Program-made: the position numbers and the translations under genes
The notes under the pieces: generated by a model
The model's input: the letters and a program-made list of their open reading frames with translations, nothing else
Databases searched by the model: none
What the model was told of the DNA's origin: nothing
Source: JBCKUK01 sp038924905
GTDB lineage: Bacteria; Pseudomonadota; Gammaproteobacteria; Burkholderiales; Methylophilaceae
Assembly: GCA_038924905.1 (NCBI GenBank)
Contig: JBCKUK010000020.1
Span: 1-24,315 of the forward strand
Length of the DNA: 24,315 bases
Direction of reading: 5' to 3'
In this document: in pieces, positions 7,046-15,312 of the stretch
Numbering within the stretch: position 1 is the first letter of the stretch
How the letters are laid out: each line of letters begins with the position of its first letter

Positions 7046-8148
7046 TGCTGCTGGAACTCACACGCTGGCTGGCGCACGACATACGTGGTTTTAATGTGTT
7101 CAATTACATTACGCTGCGCGCAGTGCTGGCGACCTTGACGGCACTGACGATTTCATTCGTCGTGGGGCCGGTGATGATACGGAAGCTAACCAAATACAAA
7201 GTTGGGCAATCTGTGCGTGACGATGGCCCGCAGACGCACTTGATCAAGGCTAGCACACCGACCATGGGCGGCGCACTGATACTGGTGGCGATAGCGATTT
7301 CGACCTTGCTTTGGGCAGATCTGTCCAACCGCTTTGTCTGGGTGGTGCTGCTGACAACGCTGGGTTTTGGCATCGTCGGCTGGGTGGATGATTGGCGCAA
7401 AGTGGTACATCGCAATCCCAAGGGGCTATCGGCAGGCGTCAAGTATTTCTGGCAGTCGTTGATTGGCTTGGGCGTTGCCATCTATCTCTACAGCACTGCC
7501 ACATCGCCAACCGAGACCACACTCATCATCCCATTCTTCAAGCATCTGGACATTCCATTGGGCGCCGTCAGTTTTATTGTGCTGACCTATCTGGTCATTG
7601 TTGGCAGCAGCAACGCAGTGAATCTTACCGATGGCCTGGATGGCTTGGCGATTATGCCGACCGTGATGATAGGCAGTGCGCTGGCGATCTTTGCCTACGT
7701 CGCTGGGCACCTCTATTTTTCAAAGTATCTGGGCATCCCCTACGTGGCTGGTGCGGGCGAGCTGATGGTGTTTTGCGCCGCCATGGCCGGTGCTGGCCTG
7801 GGTTTTCTCTGGTTCAACGCTTACCCGGCAGAAGTGTTTATGGGCGATGTCGGCGCGCTGGCATTGGGCGCAGCCTTGGGCGTGGTAGCAGTGATTGTGC
7901 GGCAGGAGATTGTGCTGTTCATCATGGCTGGCGTATTTGTCATGGAGACCTTGTCAGTGGCAACACAGGTGACCTATTTCCGCTATACCAAAAAGAAATA
8001 CGGGGTGGGCCGGCGCATCTTCCTGATGGCGCCACTGCATCACCACTATGAACAAAAAGGCTGGAAAGAAACGCAGGTCGTCGTGAGGTTCTGGATCATC
8101 ACCATGATGCTGGTTCTAGTAGGACTGGCAACTCTAAAAATACGATGA
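7045..8148 (+). CDS. mraY: Phospho-N-acetylmuramoyl-pentapeptide-transferase MraY
   Basis: MraY moves phospho-MurNAc-pentapeptide from UDP to undecaprenyl phosphate, giving lipid I, in the inner membrane. The 367 residues are close to the 360 of E. coli and contain about ten hydrophobic helices. Active-site features are present: the Asp pair D115-D116 (VDDWRKV), NAVNLTDGLDGLA in the cytoplasmic loop, GDVGALALG with Asp268, and the APLHHHYE segment. The ATG overlaps the murEF stop by one base (TGATG) and AAGGGGA lies 8 nt upstream. The next gene starts after a 105-nt gap filled by a palindromic repeat. Confidence 0.97.
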   Translation: MLLELTRWLAHDIRGFNVFNYITLRAVLATLTALTISFVVGPVMIRKLTKYKVGQSVRDDGPQTHLIKASTPTMGGALILVAIAISTLLWADLSNRFVWVVLLTTLGFGIVGWVDDWRKVVHRNPKGLSAGVKYFWQSLIGLGVAIYLYSTATSPTETTLIIPFFKHLDIPLGAVSFIVLTYLVIVGSSNAVNLTDGLDGLAIMPTVMIGSALAIFAYVAGHLYFSKYLGIPYVAGAGELMVFCAAMAGAGLGFLWFNAYPAEVFMGDVGALALGAALGVVAVIVRQEIVLFIMAGVFVMETLSVATQVTYFRYTKKKYGVGRRIFLMAPLHHHYEQKGWKETQVVVRFWIITMMLVLVGLATLKIR

Positions 8149-8156
8149 AAATCCTG

Positions 8157-8233
8157 AACCACAGAGAACACAGAGTCCACAGAGAAAACCTTGAAGAATT
8201 TGGTTTTTGTAGCTCTCCGTGTTCTCTGTGGTT
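8157..8233. repeat. CACAGAG palindromic repeat, copy 1 (mraY-murD gap)
   Basis: A perfect 15-bp inverted repeat, AACCACAGAGAACAC (8157-8171) and its complement (8219-8233), closes a 77-bp element. Inside, CACAGAG recurs with a strict 9-nt period (8160, 8169, 8178), and the right arm has CTCCGTG and CTCTGTG at 8215 and 8224, also 9 nt apart. Copy 2 in the ftsW-murG gap matches it in inverted orientation along its whole length, including a 24-bp exact match (8169-8192 to 10867-10890). It is a dispersed non-coding repeat, not a terminator with a T-tract. Confidence 0.88.
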
Positions 8234-8253
8234 AAAGAATTGACTTAAAAAAT

Positions 8254-9627
8254 ATGCAACTTCAATTAAAAGATAAAAGAGTGCTGGTGCTAGGACTGGG
8301 TATCACCGGCCTCTCGGCACTGCGCTGGCTAAAAAGCCGCGGCGCACTTTTGTCTGTGGCTGATACACGAGAAGCTCCTCCGGGGCTGGAAATACTTAAC
8401 GCCGAGATATCACAGGTCAAGGTGCATCTCGGCCAATTCAGCAAAGAAGCATTTATTGGCGCCGAGATTATTGTGATCAGCCCGGGCATTCCACTGGCTG
8501 AACCGCAAGTACAGGACGCTATCAAGCGCGATGTGCCGGTGGTTGGCGATGTGGAACTGTTCGCGCAACATCGGCCACCAACCGCCAAGCTGATTGCCAT
8601 TACCGGCTCAAATGGCAAAAGCACGGTCACTACCATGGTGGGTGAGATGTGCAAGGCAGCCGGTTTGAAAACGATGGTTGCCGGTAATATCGGCTTGCCA
8701 GTGCTGGAGACGCTGGCGGAAGAGGCGCCGGATGTATATGTGCTGGAGCTCTCTAGTTTTCAGCTGGAAACAACCAAGTCGCTGGATGCAGACGCTGCAA
8801 CCGTACTCAACATTACCGAAGACCATCTGGATCGCTACGCGGGACTGACAGAATATGCCGCCGCCAAAGCGCGTATTTTTGAAGGCTCTGGCGTGCAGGT
8901 ATTAAATCGTCAGGATGTTTTGGGTGTCGGCACGGCCTTGGCCGGGCACAAGGCCATCACTTTTGGCACCGATTTACCGCCCACTCAAAACGACTTTGGC
9001 TTAAAGCCCGAGCATGACGATATCTGGCTGATGCAAGGCGGCACCAAACTCATCAAGACAAGTGAGCTACGCGTCGCCGGCTTGCACAATGCAGTCAATG
9101 CGTTGGCGGCATTGGCGTTATGTCGTGCGCTTGGTCTGGAATACGTGCCTCTGCTCGGCGCGCTACGAAACTTTAGGGGCTTGCCGCATCGTGTGCAGTG
9201 GGTAGCTGAAATCGGTGGCGTGTCTTTTTATGACGACTCCAAAGGCACCAATGTCGGGGCTACCTGCGCTGCGTTAACCGGGCTGTCACAGAAAGCGGTG
9301 CTGATTGCGGGCGGCGATGGCAAAGGCCAGGATTTCACGCCGCTACGAGAAGCAGTCAAGAAAAACGCACGCGCAGTGGTGCTGATAGGCCGGGATGCCT
9401 CTAGGCTGGGCGTGGTACTGGAGGATATAGGCATACCACTACTCAAGGGAACCAGTCTGCAAGACGCAGTGCAAATTGCATTTAATGCTGCTCAATCTGG
9501 CGATGCCGTACTGTTATCGCCAGCCTGCGCCAGCTTCGATATGTTCCGTAATTATGTGCATCGCGCAGAAGTATTTGTGAGCACGGTCAATGCACTAAAA
9601 GCGACAGTAAGGGCGACCCCAACATAA
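8254..9627 (+). CDS. murD: UDP-N-acetylmuramoylalanine--D-glutamate ligase MurD
   Basis: MurD adds D-Glu to UDP-MurNAc-L-Ala in the cytoplasm, using ATP. The 457 residues show the N-terminal UDP-binding fold (VLVLGLGITGLSALRWL at about 10-26), the P-loop GSNGKST at 118-124, the central ELSSFQLE motif, NITEDHLDRY, and a C-terminal domain with DDSKGTNVGA and LLSPACASFDMF. The ATG has no recognisable Shine-Dalgarno; the upstream bases are AT-rich tail of repeat copy 1. This is unlike its tightly coupled neighbours. The stop overlaps the ftsW start (TAATG). Confidence 0.97.
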   Translation: MQLQLKDKRVLVLGLGITGLSALRWLKSRGALLSVADTREAPPGLEILNAEISQVKVHLGQFSKEAFIGAEIIVISPGIPLAEPQVQDAIKRDVPVVGDVELFAQHRPPTAKLIAITGSNGKSTVTTMVGEMCKAAGLKTMVAGNIGLPVLETLAEEAPDVYVLELSSFQLETTKSLDADAATVLNITEDHLDRYAGLTEYAAAKARIFEGSGVQVLNRQDVLGVGTALAGHKAITFGTDLPPTQNDFGLKPEHDDIWLMQGGTKLIKTSELRVAGLHNAVNALAALALCRALGLEYVPLLGALRNFRGLPHRVQWVAEIGGVSFYDDSKGTNVGATCAALTGLSQKAVLIAGGDGKGQDFTPLREAVKKNARAVVLIGRDASRLGVVLEDIGIPLLKGTSLQDAVQIAFNAAQSGDAVLLSPACASFDMFRNYVHRAEVFVSTVNALKATVRATPT

Positions 9628-10808
9628 TGTTCACAACCCCCATGTCTACGCCCATGCTCAGCAACCGCGACAAGATCGTCTCGGCCAGCTATGACCAGGC
9701 GCTACTGTGGGTAACGCTGATATTGCTCGGCATAGGCCTGGTGATGGTTTATTCCGCCTCGATTGCGCTGGCAGAGGCTGACAAGGCTACCGGTCACCAG
9801 TCAGCCTATTATCTGATGCGTCACACCACTTACTTGCTGGTTAGCATGGTTGCAGCGTTCGTTACCTTTCAGATACCCATGGATAGCTGGCAAAAAATGG
9901 CGCCATACCTGTTCATTGTCGGTATGGTACTTCTGGCACTAGTGCTAATTCCTGGCATTAGCCGCGAGGTAAATGGCAGTCGTCGCTGGATTCCGCTATT
10001 TGTAGTGACGATGCAGCCATCCGAATTCATGAAATTATTCGCCACCATTTACGTGGCGGATTACACCGTGCGCAAGGCGGCGCTACTTGATAGTTTTACG
10101 CGTGGATTTTTACCCATGCTGGCGGTTATGCTGGTTGTTGGCGGCTTGTTGCTGCATGAGCCCGATTTTGGCGCTTTTGCTGTAATTGCCGCCATTGCTA
10201 TTTCTATTCTGTGGCTGGGTGGCATTAATTGGCGAATCTTCGCTGGCTTGCTGGCACTACTAGTGGTCGGTTTCATCCTGCTCATCAAAACCTCTCCTTA
10301 CCGATTACAGCGCATTGTCGCCTTTATGGATCCGTGGGCCGATCCGTTTGGTAAAGGCTATCAGCTATCACACGCGCTGATTGCATTTGGCCGTGGTGAA
10401 TGGTTTGGCGTGGGCTTGGGTGCGAGTGTGGAAAAGCTGCTCTACCTGCCGGAAGCACATACCGATTTTCTGCTGGCCGTAATAGCTGAGGAGCTTGGTT
10501 TTGTTGGTGTGTTAACCGTGATCGGCTTGTTTGCCTGGATAGTATTGCGCGCTTTTAGCATCGGCAAGAAAGCGATAGCCAACGAGCGTTATTTTTCTGC
10601 CCTGCTGGCACAGGGCATTGGTATCTGGATTGGGGCGCAGTCCATCATCAACATCGGCGTCAATATGGGAGTCTTGCCGACCAAGGGGTTGACCTTGCCA
10701 CTACTCTCTTTTGGTGGCAGCAGCATTCTTGCCAACTGCATTGCACTTGCAGTGTTGTTAAGAATCGACTGGGAGAACAGACGTTTGCAGAAGGGGCTCC
10801 CGGTATGA
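9627..10808 (+). CDS. ftsW: Septal peptidoglycan glycosyltransferase FtsW
   Basis: FtsW is the SEDS-family membrane polymerase that joins lipid II into septal glycan strands together with FtsI. The 393 residues form about ten membrane helices after a polar N-terminus of roughly 25 residues. Family motifs are VYSAS, EVNGSRRWIPL, QPSEFMKL, LHEPDFGAF, LPEAHTDFLLAVIAEELG (Asp280, the catalytically important SEDS aspartate) and the C-terminal LPLLSFGGSS. Three in-frame ATG codons near the start (9627, 9642, 9654) leave the exact N-terminus open; the first is chosen because it overlaps the murD stop. A 235-bp repeat-containing gap follows. Confidence 0.95.
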   Translation: MFTTPMSTPMLSNRDKIVSASYDQALLWVTLILLGIGLVMVYSASIALAEADKATGHQSAYYLMRHTTYLLVSMVAAFVTFQIPMDSWQKMAPYLFIVGMVLLALVLIPGISREVNGSRRWIPLFVVTMQPSEFMKLFATIYVADYTVRKAALLDSFTRGFLPMLAVMLVVGGLLLHEPDFGAFAVIAAIAISILWLGGINWRIFAGLLALLVVGFILLIKTSPYRLQRIVAFMDPWADPFGKGYQLSHALIAFGRGEWFGVGLGASVEKLLYLPEAHTDFLLAVIAEELGFVGVLTVIGLFAWIVLRAFSIGKKAIANERYFSALLAQGIGIWIGAQSIINIGVNMGVLPTKGLTLPLLSFGGSSILANCIALAVLLRIDWENRRLQKGLPV

Positions 10809-10825
10809 TCCTGAAAAATATAATC

Positions 10826-10902
10826 AGCCACAGAGGACACAGAGAACTGCAAAAACAAAATCTTTTAAGGTTTTCTCTGTGGACTCTGTGTCCTCTGTGG
10901 CT
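10826..10902. repeat. CACAGAG palindromic repeat, copy 2 (ftsW-murG gap)
   Basis: A perfect 19-bp inverted repeat, AGCCACAGAGGACACAGAG (10826-10844) and its complement (10884-10902), encloses a 39-nt centre. CACAGAG/CTCTGTG units again follow a 9-nt period: 10829 and 10838 on the left, 10875, 10884 and 10893 on the right. It is the inverted counterpart of copy 1, with the same 77-bp length. The RNA could fold into a long hairpin inside the dcw transcript. Confidence 0.9.
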
Positions 10903-10943
10903 AAAAGGGTTTGCTTTAAAACTATGCATTCAATGTAAAGGCA

Positions 10944-11030
10944 AGCAGAGAGCTTATAAAAAAAGCCTGTTTATGGTTTTTGCAATACTGGTTTGGCAGC
11001 TCTCCGTGTGCTCTGTGTACTCCGTGGTTA
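10944..11030. repeat. Degenerate CACAGAG repeat, copy 3 (ftsW-murG gap)
   Basis: The right arm is clear: CTCCGTG (11002), CTCTGTG (11011) and CTCCGTG (11020) on the same 9-nt period, preceded by AGCTCTCCGTG exactly as in copy 1. The left part is eroded; GCAGAGAG near 10945 and GGTTTTTGC near 10975 may be remnants, and about 13 extra bases interrupt the centre. It has the same orientation as copy 1 and sits directly after copy 2. The exact left edge is uncertain. Confidence 0.6.
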
Positions 11031-11043
11031 AAAAAGGTTTGTT

Positions 11044-12105
11044 ATGAAAACCCTGATGGTGATGGCGGGCGGCACCGGTGGACATGTGTATCCGGCAGTG
11101 GCCGTGGCTGATTATCTCAAGGCCCAGGGCTGGGATATTGTCTGGCTGGCGACCGAAGGCGGTATGGAAAATCGTTTGATTGCGGACAGAGGTTATCAGG
11201 TGGCAGTCATCAAAATGCGCGGCGTACGCGGTAAAGGCGTGCTGCGCTGGTTGTTATTGCCGGTGCAATTGGCCGTGGCCTGCGCGCAAAGCATTAAAGC
11301 CATACGCCGCTATCAACCGCACGTTGTCCTTGGCATGGGCGGTTTCGCCGCATTCCCGGGCGGCCTGATGGCGTGGCTGCTGCGCCGTCCACTCATTATC
11401 CATGAGCAAAATTCCATTGCCGGGCTAACTAATCGTACTTTGGCGCATTTTGCCAAGCGCGTGCTGGCGGCTTTCCCCGGTGCATTCAAGCATCACGCCG
11501 TGCTGGTTGGCAATCCGGTGCGTGCCGACATTGCAGCATTGTCCGTGCCCGAAAAACGCATGCAGAACCACACTGGCGTTCTGAGGCTGCTGGTAGTAGG
11601 CGGCAGTCTGGGCGCACAAGCTCTCAATGAAGTTGTGCCGCAAACGCTGGCACAGTTGCCGCTAGACCAGCGCCCGCAAGTCGTCCACCAGGCAGGGACC
11701 AAGCATATAGGCGCCTTGGAAGCCAATTACCAGGCGGCAGGCGTCACAGCAGATACACGCCCTTTTATCGACGACATGGCAGCGATGTATGACTGGTGCG
11801 ATCTGGTCATTTGCCGTGCTGGCGCACTCACTATCGCGGAGCTGTCTGCCGCCGGTGTGGCGAGCGTGCTGGTGCCGTTCCCGCACGCGGTGGACGATCA
11901 TCAAACCCATAACGCGGCTTATTTGAGTGAGAGCGGTGCGGCGATTTTAGTGCCACAAACGGAACTCACCGTGACTGCGCTATTAAAAATATTGACCAGC
12001 CTGACGCGTGAAAAATTACTGGATATGGCACAAAAAGCCCGCGCGCTGGGTAACCCAGAGGCAACCGCGACGGTGGCTAGTGTTTGTGCAGAGGCGGCGT
12101 TATGA
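11044..12105 (+). CDS. murG: Lipid II synthase MurG (GlcNAc transferase)
   Basis: MurG adds GlcNAc from UDP-GlcNAc to lipid I at the inner face of the membrane, completing lipid II. The 353-residue GT-B protein has the N-terminal glycine loop GGTGGHVYPAVAVA (from about residue 8), GMGGFAAFPGG, the conserved HEQNSIAGLTNR, a second loop GGSLGAQALN, and the UDP-GlcNAc site RAGALTIAELSAAG followed by PFPHAVDDHQTHNA. The ATG has AAAAAAGG about 6 nt upstream, so it is translated independently after the repeat-filled gap. The stop overlaps the murC start (ATGA). Confidence 0.97.
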   Translation: MKTLMVMAGGTGGHVYPAVAVADYLKAQGWDIVWLATEGGMENRLIADRGYQVAVIKMRGVRGKGVLRWLLLPVQLAVACAQSIKAIRRYQPHVVLGMGGFAAFPGGLMAWLLRRPLIIHEQNSIAGLTNRTLAHFAKRVLAAFPGAFKHHAVLVGNPVRADIAALSVPEKRMQNHTGVLRLLVVGGSLGAQALNEVVPQTLAQLPLDQRPQVVHQAGTKHIGALEANYQAAGVTADTRPFIDDMAAMYDWCDLVICRAGALTIAELSAAGVASVLVPFPHAVDDHQTHNAAYLSESGAAILVPQTELTVTALLKILTSLTREKLLDMAQKARALGNPEATATVASVCAEAAL

Positions 12106-13496
12106 AACATAAAGTCAAACTCGTGCATTTCGTCGGCATTGGCGGTTCCGGCATGAGCGGTATTGCCGAGGTGCTGATCAATCTTGGTTTCAGCGTGAGC
12201 GGCTCCGATCTGGCTGATAACAGCACCACCAAACGCCTGGCTGGCCTCGGTGCCAGGGTCTACCAAGGTCATGCGGCAGAAAATCTGGGCAACGCGGATG
12301 TGGTCGTAGTATCCACCGCAGTGAGTGACAAAAACCCAGAAGTGATGGCGGCGCGTGCCGACAAAATCCCGGTAGTACCGCGCGCTTTGATGCTGGCCGA
12401 GCTCATGCGCTTCCGTCAGGGCATTGCGGTTGCCGGGACGCACGGCAAAACAACAACTACTAGTCTGATTGCCAGCATACTAGCCGAAGCGGGCATGGAC
12501 CCGACTTTCGTTATTGGCGGCAGGCTGGAGGCCGCCGGCAGTCATGCCCGACTTGGCACCGGCGAATATATTGTGGTCGAGGCCGATGAGTCAGATGCTT
12601 CATTCCTGCACTTGACGCCAGTAATTTCTGTTGTGACCAACATCGATGCTGACCACATGGAGACTTACCATCACGACTTTGAAAAACTCAAAGCCGCCTT
12701 CGTCGAGTTCCTGCAATGCCTGCCTTTCTACGGCATGGCGGTGGTGTGCATTGATGACCCCAATATTCGCGCGATATTGCCCAGCGTCTCCAAGCCCATC
12801 ATGCCTTATGGTTTTTCCGAGGATGCGCTGATCCGCGCTACCAATGTGCGCGCCGATAACGGCCAGATGCACTTCACCGTGCAGCGCATCAATGGTGCGA
12901 CCACCACTTTTGATGTCACGCTCAATTTGCCGGGCAATCATTATGTGTTGAATGCGCTGGCTGCTATCGCGGTAGCCAGTGAGTTGAATGTGCCGGACGC
13001 CGCCATTATCAAAGCGCTCAGGGAGTTCAAGGGCGTCGGCAGACGTTTCGAGCGCTATGGCGAAGTCCCGGCTAAAGACGGTGGCAAGTTCACCTTGATT
13101 GATGATTACGGCCATCACCCGGCTGCAATGCAGGCGGTCATTGCTGCGGCGCGCGGCGCTTTTCCCGGAAGGCGTTTGGTCATGGCATTCCAACCGCATC
13201 GCTATACCCGCACACGCGATTGCTTCGAGGATTTTGTCAGGGTGCTGTCCACGGTGGACGAAGTGATATTAACCGAAGTCTATTCAGCAGGCGAGTCGCC
13301 TATTGTTGCAGCCGATGGGCGCACGCTGGCGCATGCCGTGGGTGTGGCAGTCAGACGCGAGCTGCGCTTTGCCGAGACGCCAGCTGAGCTACCGGAAGCT
13401 ATCTTAAGCGTGGCCAAGGCGGACGATGTGGTAATCGTGATGGGCGCCGGCTCCATTGGCCAGGTAGCCGCTAAAACCATGGAGCTGGCAACGTGA
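12102..13496 (+). CDS. murC: UDP-N-acetylmuramate--L-alanine ligase MurC
   Basis: MurC attaches L-Ala to UDP-MurNAc, the first peptide step, in the cytoplasm. From the ATG at 12102 it has 464 residues. It shows the N-terminal FVGIGGSGMSGIAEVL loop, the P-loop GTHGKTTTT beginning at residue 112, EADESDASFLHL, TNIDADHMETY, and the C-terminal AFQPHRYTRT. The ATG forms an ATGA overlap with murG and has GAGG 7 nt upstream; an in-frame TTG 18 nt earlier lies inside murG and is unlikely to be used. The stop overlaps murB (GTGATG). Confidence 0.97.
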   Translation: MKHKVKLVHFVGIGGSGMSGIAEVLINLGFSVSGSDLADNSTTKRLAGLGARVYQGHAAENLGNADVVVVSTAVSDKNPEVMAARADKIPVVPRALMLAELMRFRQGIAVAGTHGKTTTTSLIASILAEAGMDPTFVIGGRLEAAGSHARLGTGEYIVVEADESDASFLHLTPVISVVTNIDADHMETYHHDFEKLKAAFVEFLQCLPFYGMAVVCIDDPNIRAILPSVSKPIMPYGFSEDALIRATNVRADNGQMHFTVQRINGATTTFDVTLNLPGNHYVLNALAAIAVASELNVPDAAIIKALREFKGVGRRFERYGEVPAKDGGKFTLIDDYGHHPAAMQAVIAAARGAFPGRRLVMAFQPHRYTRTRDCFEDFVRVLSTVDEVILTEVYSAGESPIVAADGRTLAHAVGVAVRRELRFAETPAELPEAILSVAKADDVVIVMGAGSIGQVAAKTMELAT

Positions 13497-14410
13497 TGGC
13501 ACAACAACTGGCGCAAGGAAAATTAATGCGCAACGAGCCGCTGGCGCGCTACACCAGCTGGCGTGTGGGCGGCAAGGCTGACCGTCTTTACATTCCGGGC
13601 GGGTTGGAGGATTTGCAGGAGTTTCTGCATGGCTTGGCCGAGGACGAGCCGGTTTATTTCATCGGCCTTGGTTCGAATTTACTGGTAAGGGATGACGGTG
13701 TGCGTGGCACCGTGGTGCTGATGCATAACGTGTTGATAGGGTTGCGCATGGATCAAGACATGCTTTACGCAGAAGCCGGTGTCACCTGCGCCAAGCTCGC
13801 CAAGTACGCTGCGCGCCAGCATCGGCATGGTGCCGAATTTATGGCCGGCATACCGGGCACAGTGGGCGGCGCGTTAGCGATGAACGCGGGTTGTCACGGC
13901 GGTGAAACCTGGGATGTGGTGAACGAGGTCGCCACCATAGATAAACGCGGCATGGTTCGTGAGCGTGATAAAACCGAATTTATAGCGACTTACCGCCACG
14001 TGGAAATGCCAGGAATTAGCAGCGAAGCTGGTAACAAAAAATTAGAGGAATGGTTTATCGCTGCCTGGTTTGCATTGGAGCAGGGTGATGCTACTACATC
14101 CGAGCAAAAAATTAAAAGCCTGCTGGTCAGGCGTCTGGCCACCCAGCCGCTTAAATTACCAAACGCAGGTTCCACTTTCCGCAACCCACCGGGTGATTTT
14201 GCAGCGCGTTTGATAGAAGCGTGTGGGCTAAAAGGCTACCAGATTGGCGGCGCACAGGTATCAGAAAAGCACGCCAATTTCATTGTGAATCTGGGTGATG
14301 CAACGGCAACGGATATTGAGCAATTGATTGCGCATATGCGCGAAACGGTACAACAGCAGCACGGCGTAGATTTGCAGCAGGAAGTAAGAGTGATAGGTGA
14401 AAAAGCATGA
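13496..14410 (+). CDS. murB: UDP-N-acetylenolpyruvoylglucosamine reductase MurB
   Basis: MurB is a flavoprotein that reduces UDP-GlcNAc-enolpyruvate to UDP-MurNAc with NADPH. Its 304 residues place it with the shorter MurB type rather than the roughly 340-residue E. coli form. FAD-binding motifs are YTSWRVGGKAD, GLGSNLLVRDDG and AGIPGTVGGALAMNAGCHGGE; the catalytic Ser lies in NAGSTFRNPPGD, and QVSEKHANFIVN closes the active site. Two starts compete: GTG 13493 and ATG 13496, both touching the murC TGA. GGAG at 13481-13484 is 8 nt from the GTG and 11 from the ATG. I prefer the ATG; the difference is one residue. Confidence 0.95.
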   Translation: MAQQLAQGKLMRNEPLARYTSWRVGGKADRLYIPGGLEDLQEFLHGLAEDEPVYFIGLGSNLLVRDDGVRGTVVLMHNVLIGLRMDQDMLYAEAGVTCAKLAKYAARQHRHGAEFMAGIPGTVGGALAMNAGCHGGETWDVVNEVATIDKRGMVRERDKTEFIATYRHVEMPGISSEAGNKKLEEWFIAAWFALEQGDATTSEQKIKSLLVRRLATQPLKLPNAGSTFRNPPGDFAARLIEACGLKGYQIGGAQVSEKHANFIVNLGDATATDIEQLIAHMRETVQQQHGVDLQQEVRVIGEKA

Positions 14411-15312
14411 CTAACTTCGGCAAGGTAGCAGTTCTATTAGGTGGCCGTTCTGGCGAACGCGAAGTTTCGCTGAATAGCGGTGGCGCCGTATTGGCGGCCT
14501 TGCTGCGCAGTGGGGTAAATGCGCATGCTTTTGACCCTGCCCAGCGCCCACTACATGAGCTGGAAGGCTTTGACCGTGCATTTATCGCCTTGCATGGCCA
14601 CTATGGCGAGGATGGCACGATTCAGGGCGCACTGGAATTGATGGGCATTCCTTACACCGGCAGCGGCGTAATGGCGTCCGCCTTGGGCATGGATAAATGG
14701 CGCACCAAATTGCTTTGGCGTGCAACGAGTATTGCCACACCAGATTTTGAACTGGTAACAGCCGATAGTGATTTTGCAGCCATAGAAAGAAAACTTGGTC
14801 TGCCGCTATTTGTGAAGCCAGCCAATGAAGGCTCCAGCATCGGTATCAGCAAGGTCAAACAACAAGGGGGCCTGCAGGCCGCTTATACATTGGCAGCCAA
14901 GTCTGATCCCCTGGTGCTCGCCGAGCAGTTTATCGGCGGCGGCGAATACGCGGTGGGCATTCTGGGTGAGATCGCATTGCCGACTATTCGCATTGTGCCT
15001 ACGAATGAATTTTACGACTATGACGCCAAATATTTGCGCGATGACACCCAGTATTTATGCCCTTGCGGCTTAAGTGAAAAACAGGAGAGCCAGATACGTG
15101 CGGAAGCATTACAGGCTTTCAAGTTGGTTGGTGGCTATGGTTGGGGACGTGTGGATTTCCTGATGGATGAAGCGGGCAGGCACTACTTTATTGAAGTGAA
15201 CACTTCGCCAGGCATGACCGATCACAGCCTGGTGCCGATGGCGGCGAAAGCGGCAGGGATTAGTTTTGATGAGTTGGTAATAAAAATATTGGAGATGACG
15301 CATGTGGGATAG
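14407..15312 (+). CDS. ddlB: D-alanine--D-alanine ligase
   Basis: Ddl makes D-Ala-D-Ala, the dipeptide that MurF adds to the precursor. The 301-residue ATP-grasp protein is typical of DdlB from dcw clusters. Visible motifs are GGRSGEREVSLNSG at the N-terminus, LHGHYGEDGTIQG, YTGSGVMASALGMDK, the ATP-binding lysine region PLFVKPANEGSSIGISKV, and the metal- and product-binding VDFLMDEAG...FIEVNTSPGMTDHSLVP. The start overlaps the murB stop by 4 nt with AGGTGA upstream. The end overlaps ftsQ by 11 nt. Confidence 0.97.
   Translation: MTNFGKVAVLLGGRSGEREVSLNSGGAVLAALLRSGVNAHAFDPAQRPLHELEGFDRAFIALHGHYGEDGTIQGALELMGIPYTGSGVMASALGMDKWRTKLLWRATSIATPDFELVTADSDFAAIERKLGLPLFVKPANEGSSIGISKVKQQGGLQAAYTLAAKSDPLVLAEQFIGGGEYAVGILGEIALPTIRIVPTNEFYDYDAKYLRDDTQYLCPCGLSEKQESQIRAEALQAFKLVGGYGWGRVDFLMDEAGRHYFIEVNTSPGMTDHSLVPMAAKAAGISFDELVIKILEMTHVG

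Noticed and set aside
8157..11030. CRISPR array from the repeated CACAGAG units
   Set aside because: Units are 7 nt on a 9-nt period with 2-nt gaps and form palindromes; there are no uniform spacers and no cas genes.
10805..11047. 80-codon open frame between ftsW and murG (SHRGHRE... product)
   Set aside because: Its sequence is the translated CACAGAG/CTCTGTG repeat copies 2 and 3; such His-Arg-Gly-rich products are typical false genes from this kind of repeat.
12084..12101. TTG start for murC six codons upstream
   Set aside because: It lies inside murG, while ATG 12102 has a Shine-Dalgarno and the usual ATGA overlap.
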